Source: Desulfovibrio desulfuricans (lineage in GTDB: Bacteria > Desulfobacterota > Desulfovibrionia > Desulfovibrionales > Desulfovibrionaceae). From it: a stretch of DNA of 5,216 nt. The notes beneath the pieces are model-generated. The model worked only from the letters and a program-made list of their open reading frames with translations. It had not been told where the DNA came from and searched no databases. Of this stretch, positions 1 to 5,216 are shown piece by piece; the first letter of the stretch is position 1, and the number at the start of each line of letters is the position of its first letter. The position numbers and the translations under genes were made by a program. The DNA is taken from the NCBI GenBank assembly GCA_003251995.1, contig QKDT01000150.1:1-5216 (forward strand), written 5' to 3'.

Positions 1-314
1 TCACGGCAAGCAGCGCCAACCTCAGCGGCGGGGCGTCAGTGTGTGCGCCAGCCGAGCTTGATCCGGCGCTGATGGACGCCCTGCGGCACATGGCGCAGAG
101 CAGGCCGTGCCCAGCCGATTACGCGGAGCAAGACGAAAAAACAGGGGGGCCGCTGCCGTTGCTGCTGGGCGGGCCGCTACCTGCCGGGGGGCTACCTTCC
201 ACCGTGGTGGAGCCTTTGAGTGGGGAGAAAAACGGTGCTGGTCATTTGCGTATTGTGCGGGCCGGGGCTGTCAGCGCTGCCGCTCTGGAGGCTGCTGGCT
301 TTACGCTTGTCTGA
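1..314 (+). CDS. L-threonylcarbamoyladenylate synthase (TsaC/Sua5/YrdC family), 3' end only
   Basis: The reading frame is open from base 3 and ends at TGA 312-314, giving about 103 residues. The gene begins upstream of the window. Early in the fragment is a SSANLSG segment, matching the (T)SAN-x-SG signature of the YrdC/Sua5 fold. Near the C-terminus come GGLPSTVVEP and then LRIVRAGAVS, which fit the family pattern PSTVV…(I/L)RxGxI/V. Family members condense threonine, bicarbonate and ATP into threonylcarbamoyl-AMP, which TsaD and its partners use to make t6A at position 37 of ANN-decoding tRNAs in the cytoplasm. The fragment is about half of a typical 200-220 aa protein, and it ends shortly after the core domain, so it is the short TsaC-like form without a Sua5 C-terminal domain. 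The gene is convergent with marR. The nucleotide-binding N-terminal half is not visible, so a YciO-type paralogue cannot be excluded. Confidence 0.82.
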   Translation, partial: TASSANLSGGASVCAPAELDPALMDALRHMAQSRPCPADYAEQDEKTGGPLPLLLGGPLPAGGLPSTVVEPLSGEKNGAGHLRIVRAGAVSAAALEAAGFTLV

Positions 315-337
315 TCGGGCAGAAAGCGAAGGTGCCC

Positions 338-916
338 TTAGCCCGTCATATCATGGGTTTCTGGCAGGGGTTGGTCGTCCTTGATGCTGGCGGCGTTCAA
401 CCTGGTCAAAATTTCGTCCAGAAAACCTATGATGCTGGTTACTTCTTCCTGTGTGCGGCTACCCATGGCTTTTTCCACCAATCCGTCCAGTTGGGCGTGA
501 AATCCCATATGGTAGCTGCTGGCAAGTTTGCCTTTTTCCGTCAAAAAAACATTCAGGCGGGTCATTTTTAATGGGTCTTTGGCCTTATACGCCAACCCCT
601 TGCGTTCCAGCCTGCGCAGTAGTTCCGATGCGCTGCCCTTGGTCACGCCCAGGCATTCAGCCAAGCCACCCACATGGATGCCCTCATTGTTGTGGATAGC
701 CATGATGGTGTGGATCTCCGCCATATGAATATCCACATCTGTGCCAAATTTACTGCACTGGCGTTCAATCTCTTGAAAGCGCGTCATGATGCCCAGCAAT
801 GCAATGCTCACAGGCGCGCTACGCGGGCCGTGGGCGGCAGCGTGACCCAAAGTTTTGAGCATGGATTTTTGGATGCGCAGTTCCACCGTATTTTTTTTAT
901 GGCTGCCATTTTTCAT
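338..916 (-). CDS. MarR-family winged helix-turn-helix transcriptional regulator
   Basis: This encodes a 192-aa cytoplasmic DNA-binding protein, expected to act as a dimer. The layout is typical of MarR: an N-terminal dimerisation helix around residues 33-58, a winged HTH around 62-130 with probable recognition helix VTKGSASELLRRLERKGL (91-108), a basic wing ending in FLTEKGK (124-130), and C-terminal dimerisation helices around 131-175. Family members usually repress their own promoter and are released by small ligands, often phenolic, or by oxidation. C54 and C88 are present, but no redox role can be claimed. The protein is longer than the usual 140-160 aa because of about 30 extra N-terminal residues. 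The start is uncertain: ATG 916-914 has no Shine-Dalgarno sequence and coincides with the predicted transcription start. GTG at 886-884 (codon 11), ATG 862-860 (codon 19) and ATG 787-785 (codon 44) also lack good ribosome sites. The gene is visibly lower in GC than its neighbours. The ligand and regulon are unknown. Confidence 0.9.
   Translation of the reverse strand: MKNGSHKKNTVELRIQKSMLKTLGHAAAHGPRSAPVSIALLGIMTRFQEIERQCSKFGTDVDIHMAEIHTIMAIHNNEGIHVGGLAECLGVTKGSASELLRRLERKGLAYKAKDPLKMTRLNVFLTEKGKLASSYHMGFHAQLDGLVEKAMGSRTQEEVTSIIGFLDEILTRLNAASIKDDQPLPETHDMTG
899..909. promoter_or_regulatory. Second operator candidate: repeat of the palindrome core
   Basis: The sequence ATGGCTGCCAT is an 11-bp odd palindrome with 5-bp arms around T904. 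It is the reverse complement of the core of the first operator (928-938). The two centres are 29 bp apart. It covers codons 3-6 of the annotated marR frame, just downstream of the predicted transcription start, where a bound repressor could act as a roadblock or cooperate with the upstream site. A partial copy, CATGGCA (914-920), lies between the two. Confidence 0.55.
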
Positions 917-922
917 GGCAAT

Positions 923-951
923 TTAGTATGGCAGCCATACTTTTTTGTCAA
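923..951 (-). promoter_or_regulatory. Predicted sigma70 promoter of marR
   Basis: On the minus strand, a perfect -35 hexamer TTGACA (951-946) is followed by a 17-base spacer and a -10 hexamer TACTAA (928-923), which matches TATAAT at four of six positions. With a six-base discriminator, transcription would start at the A at 916, which is also the first base of the annotated marR ATG. The spacer is almost entirely filled by a perfect palindrome, so a protein bound there would block RNA polymerase. The promoter is predicted from sequence alone. Confidence 0.72.
925..941. promoter_or_regulatory. Primary operator candidate: 17-bp perfect palindrome
   Basis: The sequence AGTATGGCAGCCATACT is a perfect dyad with 8-bp arms around the central A at 933. 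It lies between the -35 and -10 elements of the marR promoter and overlaps the -10. MarR-type dimers usually bind palindromes of about 16-20 bp, often in their own promoter, so this is the obvious binding site for the adjacent regulator. The assignment to this regulator is inferred from position and size. Confidence 0.72.
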
Positions 952-1001
952 TCAGCTGTCATGGGCGGGAACTGGCTGCGGCAGGGCATTTTTTCACGCT
1001 C

Positions 1002-1030
1002 TTGCGGCGCGGGGCGTGCTGGCTTAGTAT
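1002..1030 (+). promoter_or_regulatory. Weak candidate promoter for the Nudix-UbiD-NadE operon
   Basis: A TTGCGG element (1002-1007), a 17-base spacer and TAGTAT (1025-1030) give a weak sigma70-like match, with three of six and four of six consensus bases. It would start transcription near base 1037, about 35 bases before the Nudix ATG. It is the best plus-strand match I found in the 917-1071 gap, but such matches arise by chance. An activated or alternative-sigma promoter is equally possible. Confidence 0.3.
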
Positions 1031-1062
1031 GCGTCTGTTCTGCGCAGAGGCGCGAACCATAT

Positions 1063-1066
1063 GGAG
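1063..1066 (+). promoter_or_regulatory. Ribosome binding site deciding the Nudix start
   Basis: GGAG lies five bases before ATG 1072. This supports starting the Nudix protein at MKRQVTCPHC rather than at the ATG at 928, which is in the same frame but lies inside the marR operator and adds a low-complexity, non-homologous-looking leader. Confidence 0.7.
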
Positions 1067-1071
1067 AACGC

Positions 1072-1602
1072 ATGAAACGCCAGGTTACCTGCCCGCATTG
1101 CGGCAAGCCTTATTCCAGCTACAGAAATCCCACGCCCACAACGGATGTGGTTATTTATTCACCCGGGCATGGCGTGGTGATAATTAGCCGCGCCAATGAG
1201 CCCGTGGGCTTTGCCTTGCCGGGTGGATTTATAGAAGAAGGCGAATGCGCTGAAACCGCCGCCGTGCGTGAAATGCGCGAAGAAACCGGGCTGGATGTGG
1301 AACTGACCGGGCTTTTGGGCGTGTACTCGCGGCCTGACCGTGATCCGCGCCAGCACACGCTGACGGTAGCCTTTACAGGCAAAGCGCGTAACCCCGAGGC
1401 TCTGCAAGCCGGGGATGATGCCGCACACGCTGCCTTTTATCCCCTGGATGCCCTGCCGCAGCCGCTGGTGTTTGACCATGCGCAGATTCTTGATGATTTC
1501 AAGGCCGTGCTGGCTGGCAAACGTACTCTCGCTGGCGTGCAACCAGCAGTTGACGGTGCTGCCGGGTCAGCCGGAACCTGCGATAAAGGGGCGCATTCAT
1601 GA
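1072..1602 (+). CDS. Nudix hydrolase, ADP-ribose pyrophosphatase-like
   Basis: This encodes a 176-aa cytoplasmic enzyme expected to hydrolyse a nucleoside diphosphate linked to another group, using Mg2+ or Mn2+. The Nudix box GX5EX7REUXEEXGU is complete at residues 52-74: G52, E58, R66-E67, E70-E71, G73-L74. The segment YSRPDRDPRQH (85-95) after the box resembles the Y-x-x-P-x-R-D-P-R-x-H stretch found in many ADP-ribose pyrophosphatase-type members, so ADP-ribose or another NAD-derived compound is a sensible substrate guess, though specificity cannot be read from the box. The N-terminus carries one CPHC pair (7-10) followed by an RNPTPTTDVVI segment. This looks like half of a zinc ribbon, with no second CxxC, unlike NudC. 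The last 25 or so residues are Ala/Gly-rich and probably disordered. The TGA stop overlaps the start of the UbiD-family gene (ATGA), suggesting translational coupling. The catalytic family assignment is firm; the substrate is not. Confidence 0.92.
   Translation: MKRQVTCPHCGKPYSSYRNPTPTTDVVIYSPGHGVVIISRANEPVGFALPGGFIEEGECAETAAVREMREETGLDVELTGLLGVYSRPDRDPRQHTLTVAFTGKARNPEALQAGDDAAHAAFYPLDALPQPLVFDHAQILDDFKAVLAGKRTLAGVQPAVDGAAGSAGTCDKGAHS
1586..1591 (+). promoter_or_regulatory. Ribosome binding site of the UbiD-family gene, inside the Nudix coding end
   Basis: AAGGGG lies seven bases before ATG 1599, within the last codons of the Nudix gene. Together with the ATGA overlap it fixes the start of the downstream protein and supports coupled translation. 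Confidence 0.6.
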
Positions 1603-3500
1603 GTTACCGCAATCTTCAGGAATGCGTGCTTGATCTTGAAGCCAACGGTCATCTGGTGCGGATCGACGCCGAGGTTGACCCGCATCTGGAGCTGGCAGCC
1701 ATCCAGCGGCGCGCCTTCCGCGCCAAGGCTCCGGCCCTGCTGTTCACGCGAGTGAAGGGCACGCCCTTTCCCATGCTCTCCAATCTTTTTGGCACACGTG
1801 AGCGTCTGCATTTTATTTTTCGCCACAGCCTGCCCGCCGTTGAGGCGGTGCTGTCCGCCAAGGCAGACCCTGCGGCTGCCCTAAAACATCCTTTGCGTTC
1901 ACTCAAAGCCTTGCCCGGTCTGGTCAATATGCTGCCCAAGACTACCGGAGGTCTGCTGGATTGCGCCCTGCGCAAGGTGCGGGGAGATCAGGCAACAGCA
2001 GCAGCGCCAGTACTGGAATGTCAGTGCAAACTCAGCGAGTTGCCGCAGCTTGTTTGCTGGCCCATGGACGGCGGCCCCTTTATCACCCTGCCACTGGTGT
2101 ATAGTGAAGACCCTGCCAAACCCGGCGCGGACGCATCCAACCTTGGTATGTACCGCGTGCAGCTTGGGGGCAACGAATATGCGGCGGACGAGGTGGGGCT
2201 GCACTATCAGATTCACCGGGGAATAGGGGCGCACCACGCCCGCGCGCTGGAAATGGGCAAACCCCTGCCTGTGCATATTTATGTGGGGGGGCCGCCAAGC
2301 CTCACGGTTGCAGCAGTTATGCCGCTGCCCGAGGGGCTTTCTGAATTGCGGTTTGCCGGGCTGCTTGGCGGTAGGCGCGTAGAAATGACCGCTGCCGCGG
2401 GATTGCCCCTGCCAGTGCTGGCGCAGGCGGATTTTTGCATCAGCGGGCATGTGCTGCCGCAGTGCAAGCCTGAGGGGCCGTTTGGCGATCATGTGGGCTA
2501 TTACAGCCTTGCCCATGATTTCCCTGTGCTCAAGGTTGATGCCGTATACCATAGAAAAGGGGCCATTTGGCCTTTTACCGCTGTGGGCCGTCCCCCGCAG
2601 GAAGACACAGTTTTTGGCGATTTTATCCACGAGCTGACCGGGCCGCTGGTGCCGCAGGTGTTTCAGGGCGTGTGCGATGTGCATGCCGTGGACGCAGCCG
2701 GGGTTCACCCCCTGTTGCTGGCGGTGGGCAGCGAACGCTATACCCCCTACGAAGAGGAGCGCCGCCCGCGGGAGCTGATCACCGCTGGGCTGCACCTGCT
2801 GGGAACCACCCAGACTGCCCTGGCTAAATATGTTTTTTTGGTGGCGCACGAAGACGCGCCGGGCCTCACAGCTCGCGATGTGCCTGCCTTTTTGCGGCAT
2901 TTGCTGGAGCGGGTCGATTTCGCACGCGATCTGCACTTCATCACCCGCAGCACAAATGATACACTGGATTATACGGGCAGCGCGCTTAACGAAGGCTCCA
3001 AACTTGTTTGGGCTTCTGCCGGGAAAAAGCGGCGGGAGCTTGGTTGCGAGCTTTCCGGCCCTGCCGCCGACCTGCCGCCTTTGCCGCAGGGCTTTGGCCC
3101 CGTGCGCGTTAGCGGCCCCGGCCTGCTGACCATTGGCGGGCCCAAACACGGGATTGAACGCAACCAGCCCGACCCGCAGATGGAAGCGCTTGCGCAGGCC
3201 TTGGCCCAATGGCCTGGTCGCGAAGCCTTTCCTCTGGTGGCAGTGGCGGACGACGCGGATTTTTGCGCCGCCAGCCTGGAAAATTTTTTATGGGTGGCCT
3301 TCACCCGGTCAGACCCGGCTACTGATGTGTACGGCGCCAATGCCGCCACACGGGCCAGGCACTGGTCATGCGAAGCGCCGCTGGTCATAGACGCGCGCCT
3401 GAAGCCCTTCCATGCCCCCCCATTGGAAGAGGAACCGGCGGTCATTCGTAAGGTGGAAGCCCTGGCAGCGCCGGGTGGTCCCCTGCACAACTACCTGTAA
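1599..3500 (+). CDS. UbiD-family prenyl-FMN-dependent decarboxylase, long form (menaquinone-type?)
   Basis: This encodes a 633-aa cytoplasmic protein. UbiD-family enzymes use prenylated FMN, supplied by a UbiX partner not seen here, to decarboxylate aromatic or alpha,beta-unsaturated acids. Family hallmarks are visible: a NLGMYRVQ segment (181-188) matching the N-x-G-x-Y-R cofactor and substrate site, EGPFGDHVGYYS (292-303), the PFTAVGRPPQED segment (325-336), and a C-terminal region running from FTRSDPATDVY (568-578) to LVIDARLKPFHAPPLE (595-610). The protein exceeds E. coli UbiD (about 500 aa) and resembles the roughly 600-aa group from anaerobes and epsilonproteobacteria linked to futalosine-pathway menaquinone synthesis. 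That assignment is inference, since Desulfovibrio-like organisms use menaquinone rather than ubiquinone. One oddity is that the segment usually reading A-E/D-x-x-x-E-G is ADFCISG (277-283), with serine at the second acidic position. The gene overlaps the Nudix gene by four bases and precedes nadE by 18. Family is confident, substrate is not. Confidence 0.9.
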   Translation: MSYRNLQECVLDLEANGHLVRIDAEVDPHLELAAIQRRAFRAKAPALLFTRVKGTPFPMLSNLFGTRERLHFIFRHSLPAVEAVLSAKADPAAALKHPLRSLKALPGLVNMLPKTTGGLLDCALRKVRGDQATAAAPVLECQCKLSELPQLVCWPMDGGPFITLPLVYSEDPAKPGADASNLGMYRVQLGGNEYAADEVGLHYQIHRGIGAHHARALEMGKPLPVHIYVGGPPSLTVAAVMPLPEGLSELRFAGLLGGRRVEMTAAAGLPLPVLAQADFCISGHVLPQCKPEGPFGDHVGYYSLAHDFPVLKVDAVYHRKGAIWPFTAVGRPPQEDTVFGDFIHELTGPLVPQVFQGVCDVHAVDAAGVHPLLLAVGSERYTPYEEERRPRELITAGLHLLGTTQTALAKYVFLVAHEDAPGLTARDVPAFLRHLLERVDFARDLHFITRSTNDTLDYTGSALNEGSKLVWASAGKKRRELGCELSGPAADLPPLPQGFGPVRVSGPGLLTIGGPKHGIERNQPDPQMEALAQALAQWPGREAFPLVAVADDADFCAASLENFLWVAFTRSDPATDVYGANAATRARHWSCEAPLVIDARLKPFHAPPLEEEPAVIRKVEALAAPGGPLHNYL

Positions 3501-3503
3501 CCC

Positions 3504-3511
3504 GGGGGAGG
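3504..3511 (+). promoter_or_regulatory. Strong ribosome binding site of nadE
   Basis: GGGGGAGG lies seven bases before ATG 3519, in the 18-base gap after the UbiD-family stop. It fixes the nadE start and suggests efficient independent initiation in the same mRNA. Confidence 0.75.
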
Positions 3512-3518
3512 CATCGGC

Positions 3519-5201
3519 ATGAAAATCGCCCTATTGCAGTGCAACACCGTTACCGGCGACGTAGCCGGAAATCTGGAACGTATCATCAGCACCGTCCGTC
3601 AGGCTGGCGCAGCGGGGGCTGACCTGTGCGTTACGCCCGAGCTGGCGCTTTGCGGCGTGGCCCCTGGTCATTATTTGTGCGCCCAGGGTTTTGCCTCTGG
3701 CTGCCTCAAGGCGCTGGATATTCTGGCTGCGGAACTCAAGGACGGCCCCTCAGTTCTGGTGGGCGCGCCTGTGCCCAGCGTGTACGCCTCCGGCCTGCTG
3801 TCCAACGCGGCAGTGCTGGTCGAGAATGGCGGCTGGCAGGTTGTTTCGCGCAAGGTTTATCAGAATCAGGGCCAGAACCCCAGCGTGGCGGAATCAACAG
3901 ACGAGGATGCCAAGTATTTTGACCGCGGCATTTCGTGCGGCATTGTCACCATGGGCGGCTGGCGCATTGGCGTGGTGCTGTGTGAGGATGCCCAGAGCGA
4001 AGACGGTTCTTTTTGGAAAACCCGCTACGCCAGCGGGCATAACCCGCTTATGGAACTGGTGCAGCGCGGCGTGGACGCCCTGGTACATATGGCGGCAGCG
4101 CCCTTTAGCGTGAGTGCGCAAGAAACAGACGAGCATCTACTTTCGCACGTTGCGGCCCGCCATCATGTGCATATGTTTTCGGTAAACATGGTGGGCGGTA
4201 ACGACAGCCGCGTGTATAATGGTCAGAGCCTTGTGTTTGACCCCACCGGGCAACTGCTTGCCAGAGGCAAGGCCTTTGAGGAAGACGTGCTGGTGGTGGA
4301 CACCGCGCGTGGACAAGGTGCGCCCAAAACGCCAGAGCCGCTTGCCGCCTGCGTGGAAGAAGACTACTGGCGCGCCCTTGTGCTGGGCACGCGCGACTTT
4401 GTGCATAAGTGCGGGGTTGAAAGGGGCATCGTTGCCATTTCTGGCGGCATGGATTCGGCCCTGGTGTGCAGCGTGGCGGTGGAAGCCTTGGGGGCGAAAA
4501 ACGTCACTGGCGTGCTTTTGCCCTCGCCCCACAGCAGTGAAGGCGCTTCGGTAGATGCCACCAAACTGGCTAAAAATCTTGGTATTACAACCGTAACCCT
4601 GCCCATTGGCCCGCTCATGGAGGCTTTTGCAACCTCGCTCAAACCAGGCCTTGACCTGTTTGAGGAGCGGCCTGGTGATGTGACCTTTGAAAACGTACAG
4701 GCCCGCATACGCGGTACGCTCATTACCTCGCTTGCCAACAAGGCCAATGCCCTGGTGCTCAATACCGGCAACAAGAGCGAGGGAGCCATGGGCTACTGCA
4801 CCTTGTACGGTGATTCTGTCGGCGCTCTGGCTGTGATTGGCGACCTGACCAAAACCCAGGTGTACGCGGTTGGTCGCTGGTATAACGCCCATCGCGGCGC
4901 AGAGATTATCCCCGAAGAGATTTTTATCAAGGATCCTTCTGCGGAGCTGAGCCCCGGTCAGAAAGATTCGGACAGCCTGTTGCCCTACGATGAGCTGGAC
5001 CCGATTCTTGAAGACCTGTTGCAGCCAGCGGAGGCTGAATCCGGCCCGCTTTCGGCGGTGCGCGTAGAAGTGCGCGACAAGCTGTTTAGGGCTGAATTCA
5101 AGCGTCGTCAGGAGCCTTTGTCGCTGTATATGAGCCGCATGCCCTTTGGCGGCGGTTGGCAAACGCCTGTGGCTGGGCGTTTTAGCCTGCCCGAAAAATA
5201 G
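3519..5201 (+). CDS. nadE: Glutamine-dependent NAD+ synthetase (nitrilase domain plus synthetase domain)
   Basis: This encodes a 560-aa cytoplasmic enzyme catalysing the last step of NAD+ synthesis: deamido-NAD+ plus ATP and glutamine give NAD+. The N-terminal nitrilase-type glutaminase domain (about 1-265) begins MKIALLQCNTVTGDVAGN and shows a plausible Glu-Lys-Cys triad at E41 (TPELALCG), K112 (SRKVYQNQ) and C155 (GVVLCEDA). The C-terminal synthetase domain (about 280-560) has the ATP pyrophosphatase P-loop SGGMDS (308-313), the TGNKSEGAMGYCTLYGDSVGA block (416-436), and the KRRQEP tail motif (528-533). The length matches the 540-580 aa bacterial two-domain form, so the enzyme can use glutamine rather than only ammonia. 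The loop after K112 differs from the common K-x-x-LPNY-x-VFDE form. It is the last gene of the visible cluster. Only 15 bases follow its TAG, and no terminator hairpin is visible in them. Identity is secure. Confidence 0.96.
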   Translation: MKIALLQCNTVTGDVAGNLERIISTVRQAGAAGADLCVTPELALCGVAPGHYLCAQGFASGCLKALDILAAELKDGPSVLVGAPVPSVYASGLLSNAAVLVENGGWQVVSRKVYQNQGQNPSVAESTDEDAKYFDRGISCGIVTMGGWRIGVVLCEDAQSEDGSFWKTRYASGHNPLMELVQRGVDALVHMAAAPFSVSAQETDEHLLSHVAARHHVHMFSVNMVGGNDSRVYNGQSLVFDPTGQLLARGKAFEEDVLVVDTARGQGAPKTPEPLAACVEEDYWRALVLGTRDFVHKCGVERGIVAISGGMDSALVCSVAVEALGAKNVTGVLLPSPHSSEGASVDATKLAKNLGITTVTLPIGPLMEAFATSLKPGLDLFEERPGDVTFENVQARIRGTLITSLANKANALVLNTGNKSEGAMGYCTLYGDSVGALAVIGDLTKTQVYAVGRWYNAHRGAEIIPEEIFIKDPSAELSPGQKDSDSLLPYDELDPILEDLLQPAEAESGPLSAVRVEVRDKLFRAEFKRRQEPLSLYMSRMPFGGGWQTPVAGRFSLPEK

Positions 5202-5216
5202 GCTGTTAAACAAAAA

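Noticed and set aside
317..337. Inverted repeat GGGCA / TGCCC between the convergent tsaC-like and marR genes, considered as a shared terminator
   Set aside because: The stem is only 5 bp with an 11-base loop and no T tract on either side, so it is too weak to call.
107..571. A 154-codon plus-strand frame spanning the tsaC-like 3' end and antisense to marR
   Set aside because: It overlaps two genes with recognised motifs, is rich in Arg, Gly and Cys early on, and matches no family I know.
928..1071. N-terminal extension of the Nudix frame back to the ATG at 928
   Set aside because: That ATG lies in the operator and has no ribosome site, whereas ATG 1072 has GGAG at the right distance and begins the conserved CPHC segment.
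1061..1075. Four-codon mini-ORF (ATG GAG AAC GCA TGA) ending in an overlap with the Nudix start, considered as a leader peptide
   Set aside because: Its ATG includes part of the Nudix ribosome site, it has no well-placed site of its own, and such short frames are common by chance.
1899..3209. A 436-codon open frame on the minus strand, antisense to the UbiD-family gene
   Set aside because: It lies wholly inside a gene with clear family motifs, its translation is rich in Arg, Gln, His and Gly with no recognisable domain, and it has no sensible ribosome site. High GC at codon position 3 removes stops on the opposite strand.
4137..5213. A 358-codon open frame on the minus strand, antisense to nadE
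   Set aside because: Same compositional shadow; the nadE frame carries complete catalytic motifs through this stretch.
5171..5216. Possible terminator after nadE (short pairings such as AGCCT / AGGCT)
   Set aside because: The best pairing is 5 bp, overlaps the coding end and has no T run; the window stops 15 bases after the gene.

Overview
This 5.2-kb window looks like chromosomal DNA from a Desulfovibrio-like sulfate reducer (Desulfovibrionaceae). That placement is inferred from moderately high GC, the style of the proteins and recalled family knowledge; no database search was possible. No mobile element, CRISPR array, tRNA or rRNA was seen.

Layout. (1) Bases 1-314 (+) are the 3' end of a TsaC/Sua5/YrdC-family threonylcarbamoyl-AMP synthase gene, which makes the precursor of the t6A tRNA modification. 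(2) Bases 338-916 (-) encode a MarR-family winged-helix regulator, convergent with the first gene across 23 bases. (3) Bases 917-1071 form a divergent control region. It holds a near-consensus sigma70 promoter for marR, with a perfect 17-bp palindrome filling its spacer. A second copy of the palindrome core lies 29 bp away, inside the first codons of marR. (4) Bases 1072-5201 (+) are a tight three-gene cluster: a Nudix hydrolase, a long (633 aa) UbiD-family prenyl-FMN decarboxylase that starts in a 4-base ATGA overlap with the Nudix gene, and after 18 bases a glutamine-dependent NAD+ synthetase.

How the genes may fit together. NadE makes NAD+. The Nudix enzyme resembles ADP-ribose pyrophosphatases, which hydrolyse NAD-derived metabolites. 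The UbiD-family enzyme decarboxylates an aromatic or unsaturated acid. In an anaerobe that lacks ubiquinone, a late step of menaquinone synthesis by the futalosine route is a reasonable guess, but the sequence does not prove it. The cluster would then concern redox cofactors. The MarR protein most likely controls itself through the twin palindromes. Control of the divergent operon is possible, but the operators lie more than 130 bp from the Nudix start.

The best leads are the twin ATGGCNGCCAT operators and the prediction of a leaderless marR mRNA. The next is a replaced acidic residue in the usual UbiD active-site segment.
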